Assembly: GCF_014639275.1 (NCBI RefSeq) | Contig: NZ_BMFW01000002.1 | Span: 310,487 to 374,486 of the forward strand | DNA length: 64,000 nt | Reading direction: 5' to 3' | Source of the DNA: Arthrobacter liuii | Lineage (GTDB): Bacteria; Actinomycetota; Actinomycetes; Actinomycetales; Micrococcaceae | The notes under the pieces: generated by a model | The model's input: only the letters and a program-made list of their open reading frames with translations | Databases searched by the model: none | Told to the model about the DNA's origin: nothing | Position numbers and translations under genes: made by a program | Part shown: piece by piece, positions 18,300 through 26,942 of the stretch | How the letters are laid out: the number at the start of each line of letters is the position of its first letter | How positions within the stretch are numbered: the first letter of the stretch is position 1

Positions 18300-19900
18300 C
18301 CACGGCCCCTTCGCCCGAAACGGCGCAGGCCCCGCAGAAGCAGCACATCGTGCTTCTTTTCGTGGGCCTGATGCTCTCGATGCTCCTCTCCGCCCTGAAC
18401 CAGACGGTCCTCAGCACTGCGCTGCCCACCATCGTGGGTGAACTCCACGGCGTCAGCGACATGCTCTGGGTGATCACCGCGTTCATCCTCACCTCCACCA
18501 TCAGCATGCCCATCTACGGCAAGCTTGGTGACCTGATGGGGCGTAAATCCCTGCTGATCGCAGCGATCCTGCTGTTCATGGCCGGCTCCGTGGTGGGCGC
18601 GCTCGCCAACGACATGGGCGTCCTGATCGCCGCCCGCGTCATCCAGGGCCTGGGCGGCGGCGGCCTGATGATCCTGTCGCAGGCAGTCATTGCCGACGTC
18701 GTCCCGCCCCGGGAGCGCGGCAAATACATGGGCATGATGGGCGGCGTCTTCGCCATCGCCTCCGTGGCCGGCCCGCTCCTGGGTGGCTGGTTCACCGAAG
18801 GCCCCGGCTGGCGCTGGGTCTTCTGGATCAACATCCCGCTGGGGCTGCTGGCCCTTGCCGGTGCTGCATTCTTCCTCAAGCTCCCCAAGCACGCCGGCAA
18901 GCCCAAGCTGGACCTGGGCGGCATGGTGCTGATGGCCGTCGCCACCACCTGCCTGGTGCTCTTCGCCACCTGGGGCGGCAGCAAGTACGAGTGGTCCGAC
19001 CCGATCATCATTGCGCTGATCGCGGGCACCGTGGTGAGCGCCGTGGCCTTCGTCCTGGTGGAGCGCCGCACCGCCGAGCCCATCATCCCGCTGCACCTGT
19101 TCAAGGACCTGAACTTCAATCTGTCCACGTTCGCGGGCCTGCTGATCGGCGTGGCCATGTTCGGTGCCATCGGCTACCTGCCCACGTACCTGCAGATGGC
19201 CTTCAGCGTGAACGCCACCGAATCCGGTCTGCTGATGATCCCCATGATGGGCGCCCTCCTGGTGGCCTCCGTGGGCTCCGGCCAGCTGGTCAGCCGCACC
19301 GGCCGCTACAAGTGGATGCCGATTGCCGGATCGCTGCTGGTGGCGGTGGCCCTGGTGCTGCTCTCCACCCTGAAGCCCGGCCAGCCGCTGTGGGAGATCT
19401 GCGCGTACCTCGCGGTCATGGGCCTGGGGCTGGGCCTCAGCATGCAGATCCTGGTGCTGGTGGTGCAGAACTCCTTCCCGCTGCGTGAAGTGGGCACGGC
19501 GACGGCGTCCAACAACTTCTTCCGCCAGATCGGCGCCACCCTGGGCTCGGCCGTGGTGGGAAGCCTGTTCGCCAGCCGCCTTGCCCAGCTGCTCACCGAG
19601 CGCATGCCTGCCGCCGCCACCGGCGGGGGCGCGCAGGGCGGGTCCAACTCGCTGACGCCGGCCCTGGTCAACAAGCTGCCCGCGCAGATCAAGGACATCA
19701 TCATCTCCTCCTACAACGACGCCCTGACCCCCATCTTCATCTGGATGGTCCCGCTGGCGCTGATCGCCGCCGCGGTGCTGTTCTTCGTCAAGGAGAAGCC
19801 GCTGGCCACCGCCGTGGAGCACGATGTCCTGTCCGAGTCCATCAGCGAAGGCAACATCCTCATCGCTGCCGACGACGAGGCGCCGGCCGCATCCCGGTAG
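18296..19900 (+). CDS. DHA2-family (14-helix) MFS drug exporter
   Basis: A 534-residue major-facilitator protein with about 14 membrane helices, in the DHA2/EmrB-QacA group. Motif A appears as GKLGDLMGRKSLL after helix 2, and the antiporter motif C region is near SVAGPLLGGWFTEGPGWRWVFWINIPLG. It exports cationic or lipophilic compounds by proton antiport. It is co-transcribed with the overlapping tetR gene. Export of, or immunity to, the product of the neighbouring NRPS operon is possible but unproven. Confidence 0.85.
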   Translation: MTTAPSPETAQAPQKQHIVLLFVGLMLSMLLSALNQTVLSTALPTIVGELHGVSDMLWVITAFILTSTISMPIYGKLGDLMGRKSLLIAAILLFMAGSVVGALANDMGVLIAARVIQGLGGGGLMILSQAVIADVVPPRERGKYMGMMGGVFAIASVAGPLLGGWFTEGPGWRWVFWINIPLGLLALAGAAFFLKLPKHAGKPKLDLGGMVLMAVATTCLVLFATWGGSKYEWSDPIIIALIAGTVVSAVAFVLVERRTAEPIIPLHLFKDLNFNLSTFAGLLIGVAMFGAIGYLPTYLQMAFSVNATESGLLMIPMMGALLVASVGSGQLVSRTGRYKWMPIAGSLLVAVALVLLSTLKPGQPLWEICAYLAVMGLGLGLSMQILVLVVQNSFPLREVGTATASNNFFRQIGATLGSAVVGSLFASRLAQLLTERMPAAATGGGAQGGSNSLTPALVNKLPAQIKDIIISSYNDALTPIFIWMVPLALIAAAVLFFVKEKPLATAVEHDVLSESISEGNILIAADDEAPAASR

Positions 19901-19911
19901 CCCGCAGGTGC

Positions 19912-19934
19912 GACGGCGGCCCCGTGCCGCCGTC
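19912..19934 (+). terminator. hairpin terminator after the DHA2 transporter
   Basis: GACGGCGG (19912-19919) and CCGCCGTC (19927-19934) form a perfect 8-bp stem with a 7-base loop, 12 bases after the stop codon and shortly before a T-rich stretch. Confidence 0.7.
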
Positions 19935-20255
19935 ACGTTGTCAATTTTTGTAAATTGCCCTTTACTGTGCGGGCTCGAGTCATTAAAGTGATTCGTGTCA
20001 TAGTCCGGATGGGCGCCGGGGGGCGTCCGGGAAGGGGGAGTGCATCACCACTGACCGTTACCAGAAGACAATTGACCACTACGTTGAAAGCCCCTCCTAG
20101 GAGGGGCTTCCCCTTTGCGCCTCGGAAGCGTCGCCCGAAATCCCTGCACTTCAGGCATTCCTTCCATTTCCAAGTTACCGCGCAGCCCGGGCCTTGCGGC
20201 AATGCCCCGGGGGTACCGCATACTGGCGCTCGAAGAGGAAGGGGAGCGGGTAGGT
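19935..20255. other. intergenic region with two inverted repeats
   Basis: About 320 bases without a convincing gene. It starts AT-rich (CAATTT-TTGT-AAATTG inverted repeat near 19942-19957) and holds a perfect 22-bp palindrome at 20088-20109 (AAGCCCCTCCT and its complement), followed by CCCCTTT. The palindrome may be a terminator for a short transcript from this region or an operator for the monooxygenase gene. Confidence 0.45.
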
Positions 20256-21707
20256 ATGCATGATGTGGTGATTGTGGGGAGCGGGCCCACCGGGCTGGTG
20301 CTGGCGGGGGAGTTGCGGCTGGCGGGGGTGGACGCCGTGGTCCTTGAGCGGCGGGAGTCGCAGGAGCTGGCGGGCTCGCGCGGCGGCGGAATCCATTCAC
20401 GCACCATCGAGCTGCTGGACCAGAGGGGTATTGCTGAACGGTTCCTCGCCGAGGGAAAGACGCTGCAGACGGCATCGTTCGGCAGCACCCAGCTGGACCT
20501 GGGCAGCCTGCCCACACGCCATCCGTACACGCTGGCGCTGTTCCAGAACCACATCGAGCAGCTGCTGCTTGAATGGGTGGAGGAGCTGGATGTGAAGATC
20601 CGGCGCGGCGTGGAGGTCACCGGCGTTTCAGCGGACGACGGCGGCGTGGACGTTCAGCTCGCGTCCGGCGGTCCAGTGCGGGCCAGGTACCTCGTGGGCG
20701 CCGACGGCGGGCGCAGCGTGGTGCGGCGCTCGGCCGGCATCCCGATGGTGGGCCCGGACGCGACCCGCAGCAGCCTGATCGCTGAAGTGAAGGTGGCGGG
20801 GGAGCCCGTCCAACAGGGGAAGGTGGATGCGCGCGGCATCCACGGGCTGTACCCGATGGGCGACGGCGTGGTCCGGGTGGTGGTGACCGAAGCCTCCCTG
20901 GGCCCTGCCAAGGAGCCCACCCTAGAGGACCTGCGGCAGGCTTTGGCCGACGTGTTCGGGACGGACTTCGGCGTGCACAGCCCCATCTGGCTGTCGCGTT
21001 TCACCAACGCCACACGGCAGGCGGAGACCTACCGGAAGGGACGGGTGCTGCTGGCCGGTGACGCCGCGCATGTCCACTCACCCACGGGCGGGCTTGGCAT
21101 CGGGCTCGGGGTGCAGGATGCCGTCAACCTGGGCTGGAAGCTGGGGCAGGTGGTGCGGGGCATCTCCGGGGAGGACCTGCTGGACACCTACCACGCCGAG
21201 CGCCACCCGGCGGGGGAGCGGGCGCTCAAGTACACCATGGCGCAGTCCCTCTTCCAGAAGGCAGACCCCCGCCAGGAGGCACTGCGCGACCTGCTGGACG
21301 AGGTGCTCCGCGTCGACGGTGCGGGTGCGCCCATAGCGGGGCTGGTCACCGGGCTGGACGTCGCCTACCCGCTCGGCACGGGGCATCCGCTCCTGGGACG
21401 GCGCATGCCGGACCTGGACATCATGGGTGCTGATGGCCCGGCGCGGGTGTACGAGCTACTGCACCAGGCGCGGCCCATTCTCCTGGAATTCGGTGGTGCG
21501 GCGCTGGACGTCCGTGCGTGGGCCGCCCGGGTGCGGCATGTCGCGGCAACGTACGACGGCGCGTGGCAGCTTCCCGTGCTGGGCCGGGTTGCTGCACCGA
21601 CGGCAGCCCTGGTCCGGCCCGACGGCTACGTCGCATGGGTCGGTGAAGGCACAGCCGACGGGCTTGCCGGAGCCCTCGAGACCTGGTGCGGCGGGGCCGG
21701 CCGGTAA
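20256..21707 (+). CDS. FAD-dependent aromatic monooxygenase (PheA/TfdB type)
   Basis: A 483-residue flavoprotein hydroxylase. The ATG at 20256 is chosen for the upstream GGGGAG and because the protein then starts with the FAD-binding motif VVIVGSGPTGLVLAGELRLAG. The second FAD motif is GRVLLAGDAAHVHSPTGG, followed by GIGLGVQDAVNLGWKL. The C-terminal approx. 120 residues form the thioredoxin-like domain of this family. Such enzymes use NAD(P)H and oxygen to hydroxylate phenolic or polyketide substrates; the substrate is not predictable. It stands alone, with no catabolic neighbours. Confidence 0.82.
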   Translation: MHDVVIVGSGPTGLVLAGELRLAGVDAVVLERRESQELAGSRGGGIHSRTIELLDQRGIAERFLAEGKTLQTASFGSTQLDLGSLPTRHPYTLALFQNHIEQLLLEWVEELDVKIRRGVEVTGVSADDGGVDVQLASGGPVRARYLVGADGGRSVVRRSAGIPMVGPDATRSSLIAEVKVAGEPVQQGKVDARGIHGLYPMGDGVVRVVVTEASLGPAKEPTLEDLRQALADVFGTDFGVHSPIWLSRFTNATRQAETYRKGRVLLAGDAAHVHSPTGGLGIGLGVQDAVNLGWKLGQVVRGISGEDLLDTYHAERHPAGERALKYTMAQSLFQKADPRQEALRDLLDEVLRVDGAGAPIAGLVTGLDVAYPLGTGHPLLGRRMPDLDIMGADGPARVYELLHQARPILLEFGGAALDVRAWAARVRHVAATYDGAWQLPVLGRVAAPTAALVRPDGYVAWVGEGTADGLAGALETWCGGAGR

Positions 21708-21721
21708 ATACTCGCTGAGCG

Positions 21722-21820
21722 TGGCCGGACCGCCGCGGTGCCGCCGTCGGACAGCTTGTCCCAGTAGCCCCGCAGTTCGGCTTCGTCGTCGCCGCTGAGG
21801 GAGAGGTCCGCCGCCCATTG
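21722..21820 (-). pseudogene. fragment of a PhnB-like VOC-family gene
   Basis: Thirty-three codons on the minus strand read QWAADLSLSGDDEAEL, then RGYWDKLSDGGTAAVRP. SGDDEAELRGYWDKLSDGGT is a hallmark of PhnB-like glyoxalase/VOC proteins. The rest of the gene is absent, the frame runs into unrelated residues, and one edge overlaps a hairpin. It is a relic squeezed between convergent genes. Confidence 0.6.
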
Positions 21821-21837
21821 GACAGGGCGGCGGACCT
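21804..21837. terminator. bidirectional hairpin terminator
   Basis: Perfect 13-bp arms, AGGTCCGCCGCCC (21804-21816) and GGGCGGCGGACCT (21825-21837), with an 8-base loop, lie between the convergent monooxygenase and exported-protein genes. No T run follows. Confidence 0.75.
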
Positions 21838-21866
21838 GCGGGGGTTCCGGACTCTGCGTCCTGTGT

Positions 21867-22424
21867 CTAGAGGCCCAGAAGCTGGTTGAGGAGGTTGGCG
21901 AGGCCGTTCAGTCCGGGAACGCCATTGTTGAGGAGGTTGGCAACGCTGCAGAGCAGGTTTCCGAGGAGGTTCCCGGGGCCCTGCTGGGCGGTGACGGTCA
22001 GATGCACTTGGTTCAGGTCAACAACGAGGCCAAGCAGGTCCAGATGCAGCGGCCCAAGTGTCAGGTCAAGGATCTTGCATGACCCGTTCGCCGCGGCTTG
22101 GGTGATACCCGCAGAAGTGGCTGCATTGGTGATTTGGGTGACGGTACCCGTCGCGGACGTCAGCGTACCGGTGAAGGTTCCAAGGGCTGTCAGGGTACCG
22201 TTCTGATTAACAAAGCTGGTGGGGGTGAAGGTACCAGCCAGGGTGCTCCCATTGCTCAGGACCTGGTTGATGGTGACCGGTGAAACGGTAGCCCTCGGTG
22301 CCTGGGTGGCAGCGGCTGTGGGAGCGGCCGTCGGTGTTGCGGCATTGGATGGAGCCGCAACTCCGGCCAGAAAAGCCCCGGAAAGGGCCAAGGTTGCCAA
22401 GGATGCAGTGATTTTTGTACGCAT
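21867..22424 (-). CDS. small exported protein of unknown function
   Basis: A 185-residue protein with a signal peptide (MRTKITASLATLALSGAFLA, likely cleaved after PSNA, about residue 28) and an AGGAGG site 6 bases before the ATG. The mature part is rich in Thr, Ala and Asn. Two cysteines, in NGSCKILDLTLGPLHLDLLG and NLLCSVANLLNNG, flank the conserved-looking region, which ends in a hydrophobic Leu/Asn-rich tail. It resembles a group of actinobacterial exported proteins without assigned function. No catalytic motif is visible. Confidence 0.7.
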   Translation of the reverse strand: MRTKITASLATLALSGAFLAGVAAPSNAATPTAAPTAAATQAPRATVSPVTINQVLSNGSTLAGTFTPTSFVNQNGTLTALGTFTGTLTSATGTVTQITNAATSAGITQAAANGSCKILDLTLGPLHLDLLGLVVDLNQVHLTVTAQQGPGNLLGNLLCSVANLLNNGVPGLNGLANLLNQLLGL

Positions 22425-23088
22425 TTATTTCCTCCTGAAGCGGCCCGACCCCAGCTGTTGTGGGAGCGGGCTTGCCCTCCACCATTGAAAGGGCACAGTG
22501 TTCTGTTGGATATGTGGTTGTCGCCCGCGAAAGGGGCGAAGAGCCCGAGGGGGCCGGAAAGGCACTCCTTCTTACGGCGTTTTGCGCCTGTCCAGGAAAC
22601 CCCCAGCACCAGCCTCGGCACTGTTTCCTGTCCACCCCCACGATATTGATAAGCATACTGATGGTCAATGGGAAGTCAGGTAAATTATGTCCCGGAAGTT
22701 CATCGCGGCATGGCTGCCATCAAGGGGACAAAGGTCGCAGCAACGCGTTCCGGCCACTTGATAATTAATGCATCTGCCGCCACGGATGCATTAATCAGGG
22801 GAGTCTGGGCAAAGATTGCGGAATTAGCCCCTATTGCCGGCGGCGGGGGTTTGTTATGCTGGTCCGTGGTCAGGCAGACGGCCCCTCTGTTGCTGTCTAA
22901 GGAACCGACCCAAATTCCCCCGCTCCGCCGCTAAGGCCGGGCCTATGGTGAGCCATTCCTGGGCAGGCAACCGTCCTCAATGCTGACGAGGATGTGGCCT
23001 GGGTAGATCAGTTTGGGGGTGGGCCACATCCCCGTCTTATCCTCCGGGAGCCAGCAGCGTGGCTGGCTCCCGGGCCGGTCTTCGATCG
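22425..23088. other. long noncoding region with several stem-loops
   Basis: About 660 bases between two minus-strand genes with no convincing coding frame. It holds an AT-rich inverted repeat at 22764-22795 (ATTAATGCATC and GATGCATTAAT, 10-base loop), a 9-bp stem at 22991-22999/23022-23030 and a 12-bp stem at 23044-23073. A TAAGCATACTGA element (22650-22661) resembles palindromes upstream of other genes here. A small RNA gene or complex regulatory region is possible. Confidence 0.5.
23044..23073 (-). terminator. hairpin terminator of the GAF-ANTAR gene
   Basis: CCGGGAGCCAGC (23044-23055) pairs perfectly with GCTGGCTCCCGG (23062-23073) around a 6-base loop, 15 bases beyond the stop of the minus-strand ANTAR gene. 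Read on the plus strand the loop is AGCGTG, which happens to have A and G at loop positions 1 and 4, as in ANTAR target hairpins. Confidence 0.65.
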
Positions 23089-23826
23089 TCAGTCTTCGAA
23101 GTGGGCCGCGGCGTCCCCAGGCCCTGAAAAGCGGTTCACCAACGCTTCGGCAATCTCGTTGAGCTTTTGGTTCCGGGTGTTGGAGGCACTGCGGAGCAGT
23201 GCGAAAGCGGCGTCCTTGCTGCAATTGTTCTGGGCCATGATGATCCCGCAAGCCAGGTCAATCACTGTCCTGGTGTCCATCGCAGCCCTCAGGTCCTCGG
23301 CGCGCTGTTCCGCTGACGCGATCCGGACGGCGAGCCGCAGCGCCTTTCCGGCCATTTCGGCGAACCTGACCCCGTCGGACACGGCCTGCTCGTTGAAGCG
23401 TCCGCTGAGGGGAGCGAAGAAATCCAGGACCGCGCCGGCGTCGTCATCCAATTTCATGGGGATGCCCAGGGCGCCCGCGATGCCTGCAGCCGTGAGGGCG
23501 TTGCGGTATTCCGGCCATCGCCGGTCGGATGACACGTCCCCGAGTAGGACGGGAACGCCGCTTTCCAGCGCCTCTACACAAGGGCCGTCGCCCAAGGTTT
23601 GTTCAATCCGGTCCAGCACCACGGCCCTGCCGCTGCTGCCGCCGATGGTGGCCGTGCGCTTGCGGCGGTGCAGCGTCACCGCACACTCAATCGGGACTCC
23701 GGTGGCGCCGGTCATGGCCTCAGCCGCAAACTCGGTGAGGCCGTCCAGCACGGATTTGATGTCCTGGGTGCCGGCGATCAGGTCGACAATCTTTTCAAAG
23801 TCCTCTGTCGTGTCTTGGTCCACCAT
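23089..23826 (-). CDS. GAF-ANTAR RNA-binding antiterminator
   Basis: A 245-residue two-domain regulator. Residues about 10-165 form a GAF sensor domain (TLGDGPCVEALESG, GAVLDFFAP). The C-terminal 60 residues form an ANTAR domain (RTVIDLACGIIMAQNNCSKD, then ALLRSASNTRNQKLNEIA). ANTAR proteins bind paired hairpins in nascent mRNA and prevent termination. No kinase is adjacent, so the GAF domain presumably senses its signal directly. It is one of four ANTAR proteins between 23 and 37 kb. Confidence 0.88.
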   Translation of the reverse strand: MVDQDTTEDFEKIVDLIAGTQDIKSVLDGLTEFAAEAMTGATGVPIECAVTLHRRKRTATIGGSSGRAVVLDRIEQTLGDGPCVEALESGVPVLLGDVSSDRRWPEYRNALTAAGIAGALGIPMKLDDDAGAVLDFFAPLSGRFNEQAVSDGVRFAEMAGKALRLAVRIASAEQRAEDLRAAMDTRTVIDLACGIIMAQNNCSKDAAFALLRSASNTRNQKLNEIAEALVNRFSGPGDAAAHFED

Positions 23827-23993
23827 GTGTTCAATCTAGAAGCGGAGGCAGCCAGCCACAAGGCGTGATTATTTGCCCCGCTGCCAGCCTTAGCCCAGCT
23901 TCCACCCAGCGCAGTTATGGAAACGTTATATATGCTTGCTTAGTGGTTTTGAGGTCAAGCAGTGAAAATTTGTCAGCGCCAGGAGGCCCGGCA

Positions 23994-25148
23994 GTGCCGG
24001 GAACAGGGCTCATCGCCGGACGCAAGCACGCCTTGGACGGGCTCCGGACCATCGCCGTGGCGGGTGTGTTCTTCTTCCATACGGCCACCGAGTCGATGCC
24101 GGGCGGCTCCATTGGCGTGGACGTGTTCTTCACGCTGAGCGGCTTCGTGATCACGCTGCTGATCATGAAGGAACGGATTGCCACCGGCAGGCTCCACTTG
24201 GGCATCTTCTACGCCAAGCGCCTGGCCCGGCTCTGGCCGGGCCTCCTGGCGCTCTGCGCGGTGATCGTCGCCGTCGGCCTCTTCTTCCCTGCCTCAGGCT
24301 GGGGCGGCCAGGCGGGCTTCGTCCTTCCCGCCGCCGCCTACGTGATGAACCTGGCGCACTTTGGCATGTTCGGCGACTCGATCGCCGGCGAAACCCTCGG
24401 CCCCACCTGGACCCTGGCCGTGGAGGAACAGTTCTACCTGGTGTGGCCGCTGCTCCTGCTGGTGATGCTCCGGTTCTGGAAGGTCCGCACGGCAGCCTTC
24501 GCCACCGTTGCCTTGGCCGCCGCCTTCGTGCTGAACCGGTTCCTGCTGGTCACCGCGGGCGAACCGCTGGACCGGATCTACAATGGGCCGGACACCCGGG
24601 CCGATGAACTGCTGATCGGCTGCGCGCTCGCCCTGCTGTTTACCGCGGTGCGCCAGGGCTCACGGCTGCACAATGCTCTGGTGTCGGTCGCCCGGTGGGG
24701 CGCACCGCTTGCCGGCATCGCGTTGGCGGTGGCGCTGTTCCTCCTGAAGGAGCCAGACACTCCCGGGGCCTGGTTCAACACGTTCTGGACGGCGGGCCCC
24801 ACCGCGCTCGCGCTGCTGGCCGCCGTGCTCATCGGCTCGCTGGTCCTCCAGCCTGCCGGGTTCCTGTCACGCATCCTCAGCCACCCGTGGCTGGCCCGCC
24901 CGGGCCGCGACCTGTCCTACGGCATGTACCTCTGGCACCTGCCGGTCTATCTGCTGCTGATGCCCCTGGTCCCGGCACTGCCGCTCCGCATCGCGTTGGC
25001 CGCAGCCCTCACCGTCGTGCTCGCGTACGCGTCCTTCCGCTTTGTTGAGCGGCCGCTCCGGCAATGGGCGAACAGGAAGCTGGAGCCCGCCGTCGTGCCT
25101 TCAGCTCAGGAACGGTCAACGGCGCAGGTATCGGCTTCAGCGGGCTAA
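23994..25148 (+). CDS. acyltransferase 3 family membrane protein (OafA/YrhL type)
   Basis: A 384-residue membrane O-acyltransferase with about ten helices. The start is GTG at 23994, seven bases after a perfect AGGAGG; upstream in-frame sequence is not protein-like. Family features are the N-terminal LDGLRTIAVAGVFFFHTA (catalytic His region), DVFFTLSGFVITLL, the WTLAVEEQFYLVWPLL motif and the final SFRFVERPLRQWA. It probably acylates a cell-surface glycan or lipid; the substrate is unknown. The neighbouring LCP gene also concerns the envelope. Confidence 0.85.
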   Translation: MPGTGLIAGRKHALDGLRTIAVAGVFFFHTATESMPGGSIGVDVFFTLSGFVITLLIMKERIATGRLHLGIFYAKRLARLWPGLLALCAVIVAVGLFFPASGWGGQAGFVLPAAAYVMNLAHFGMFGDSIAGETLGPTWTLAVEEQFYLVWPLLLLVMLRFWKVRTAAFATVALAAAFVLNRFLLVTAGEPLDRIYNGPDTRADELLIGCALALLFTAVRQGSRLHNALVSVARWGAPLAGIALAVALFLLKEPDTPGAWFNTFWTAGPTALALLAAVLIGSLVLQPAGFLSRILSHPWLARPGRDLSYGMYLWHLPVYLLLMPLVPALPLRIALAAALTVVLAYASFRFVERPLRQWANRKLEPAVVPSAQERSTAQVSASAG

Positions 25149-25202
25149 AAGTGCCTGCGATCACCAGTGCGGCAGAGTGATGCCCACCAGAAGCCGTGAG
25201 CG

Positions 25203-26741
25203 CTAGCGCCCGGCCGTGTTGGTGGCCTCGCAGGTCTGGTCGCTGCCGGTCTGGGCCACCACGCTCCCTGAGGAGTCAGCGGACGACGGCGGCGCGGCGG
25301 GCTTGGTGCCGGTGGCAAAGTCCGCGCCGGCGTACAGCTGCACGCCCTGGATGTTCGCCACTTTCTGGACACTGGCGGCGGGCAGGCCGAACAGGGCGGC
25401 CACGTCCGCGGCGACGTCCTGGAACCCGGCGGAGTAGTACACCATGGTCTGGCTCTGTGCCTGGGCCTGCAGCTTGGTCACCTTGGTGAAGCCCGCGTCG
25501 GAGAGCAGGCCTGCGATGGCGTTGCTGCGGCCCGTCACGCCGGTGCCGTTGGCAATGGATACCGGCTGCAGCGCCTTGTCATAGGCCGGCGCCGCGGGTG
25601 TCGCGGGTGCCTGGGTGGGGGCTGCGGTGGCCGGCTGGCTCAGGTCCGGGTTGCTGCGCAGTGCAGCGAAGAAGTTGGACGCCGCCGGCTCGTCCAGGAC
25701 CAGCCTGTTGGGGTCCTGCGGTGCCGGGACGGTGGGAGTGGTGATGAAGTTGACGCTCGCCGGATCGATGTTCTTCAGCCGGTTGGCAATGGTCAGCAGC
25801 GACGGTACGGAGGACAGCCCCGAATCCACGGTCAGGTTCTTGGTGACCGTATCGGCGATGGTCAGTACCTTCTGCGGGTTGCCGAGGGTTCCCTCCGACT
25901 TGAGTTTGCGGGTCAGCGAGGCGAGGAACCCCTGCTGGGCCTTGATCCGGCCCAGGTCCCCGCCGTTGGCGAAACCATGCCGGGTGCGCAGGAACGCCAG
26001 CGCTTGTTCGCCCTGCACCTGGGAGGTGCCGGCGGGCAGGTGCAGCCCGGAGTCGGGATCGTTAACAGCGTCGCTGACGCAAACATCCACCCCGCCCACT
26101 GCGTTTGACAATTCCTTGACGGCGTTGAAATCGGCCATCATGAAGTGGTCGACCTCCAGGCCAGTGAGCTTGTTAACGGTATCCACTGCACAACCAATCC
26201 CTGCCTGGGCCATGGCACTGTTGATCATGGCACCCTGTTGCGCGGGAAACTTCTGCCCGGTCTTCGAGTCGGTGCAGGCCGGAATATTCACCAGGAGGTC
26301 ACGGGGCAAGCTCACCACGTTGACGTGCTTGTTGTCCGCCGAGATGTCTACCAGCATCATCACATCCGACTGTCCGTAGCCGGAGGAATCGTCCGCGCTG
26401 CCGTACTGGCCGTTGTTACCGCTCCTGGTGTCCGAGCCCAGCACCAGGATCTGCAACCGGTCTGTGCTGTCATTGACCGCACCCTCGGTCCGCTCACCAC
26501 CCGCACTCAGCGCCGCGGTGCTGATGTTGGACTGGAGGCGCCAGGCCCAATAGCCGCCGAACGCCAGGACGCCAAGGAGAAGGACTGCGACAACGGCAAC
26601 CGCTGCTTTCATCCAGCGCGGGGCGCTGCGGAAAGGCCGACGGCGGCGCGAACTGGCGGCGTACAGCTCGCCCTGGCCGGGGTACGCAGCGGAGTTGGAA
26701 GCTTCCTGTTCCGGGCCGCGGAATTTTTTGGAACCGAACAC
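25203..26741 (-). CDS. LCP-family (LytR-CpsA-Psr) cell-wall glycopolymer ligase with LytR_C domain
   Basis: A 512-residue type II membrane protein. Residues 1-42 are cytoplasmic and end in RRRRPFRSAPRW, followed by one membrane helix (about 44-66). The extracellular LCP domain spans about 90-335, with the phosphate-binding landmarks ILVLGSDTRSG, VVSLPRDLLVNIP and AFLRTRHG...GDLGRIKAQQ. A Pro/Ala/Thr linker leads to a LytR_C domain (about 395-490). LCP enzymes transfer polyprenyl-linked glycopolymers such as teichoic acid or arabinogalactan to peptidoglycan. The GTG at 26741 is the start. It is divergent from an FtsW/RodA gene. Confidence 0.87.
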   Translation of the reverse strand: MFGSKKFRGPEQEASNSAAYPGQGELYAASSRRRRPFRSAPRWMKAAVAVVAVLLLGVLAFGGYWAWRLQSNISTAALSAGGERTEGAVNDSTDRLQILVLGSDTRSGNNGQYGSADDSSGYGQSDVMMLVDISADNKHVNVVSLPRDLLVNIPACTDSKTGQKFPAQQGAMINSAMAQAGIGCAVDTVNKLTGLEVDHFMMADFNAVKELSNAVGGVDVCVSDAVNDPDSGLHLPAGTSQVQGEQALAFLRTRHGFANGGDLGRIKAQQGFLASLTRKLKSEGTLGNPQKVLTIADTVTKNLTVDSGLSSVPSLLTIANRLKNIDPASVNFITTPTVPAPQDPNRLVLDEPAASNFFAALRSNPDLSQPATAAPTQAPATPAAPAYDKALQPVSIANGTGVTGRSNAIAGLLSDAGFTKVTKLQAQAQSQTMVYYSAGFQDVAADVAALFGLPAASVQKVANIQGVQLYAGADFATGTKPAAPPSSADSSGSVVAQTGSDQTCEATNTAGR

Positions 26742-26942
26742 GACAAAATAACCTTCGGAAGGGGACAGGTCCCCGCTACGCTACAGGCCCAAGCTGGCAA
26801 TTCGCCTTGAACCGCCGTGTCTACGGCCCGGCCATCGTCCGCGACGGCGTGCGGGGGCGTACTCTTTCTTCTCGGCGGAACCCGTCCCGGAGACGGGCCC
26901 GGACCTGGGAAACCCCCGGTGCGCAGGCTGAGGAATGGACAG

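Noticed and set aside
18275..19936. A long open frame on the minus strand opposite the DHA2 transporter
   Set aside because: Its product is rich in Gln, His and Asp repeats caused by GC-rich third positions of the transporter gene; there is no ribosome-binding site and no family pattern.
20039..20055. A mini-frame GTG-CAT-CAC-CAC-TGA that looks like a histidine leader peptide
   Set aside because: The ribosome-binding site touches the start, there is no his biosynthesis gene downstream, and the palindrome that follows lies too far away for a standard attenuator.
22668..22934. An 88-codon plus-strand frame in the noncoding region
   Set aside because: No ribosome-binding site, no recognisable motif, and it spans a perfect inverted repeat.
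23044..23073. ANTAR dual-hairpin target next to the GAF-ANTAR gene
   Set aside because: Only one hairpin with a suitable hexaloop is seen, on the strand opposite the gene and at its 3' end; a terminator explains it better.
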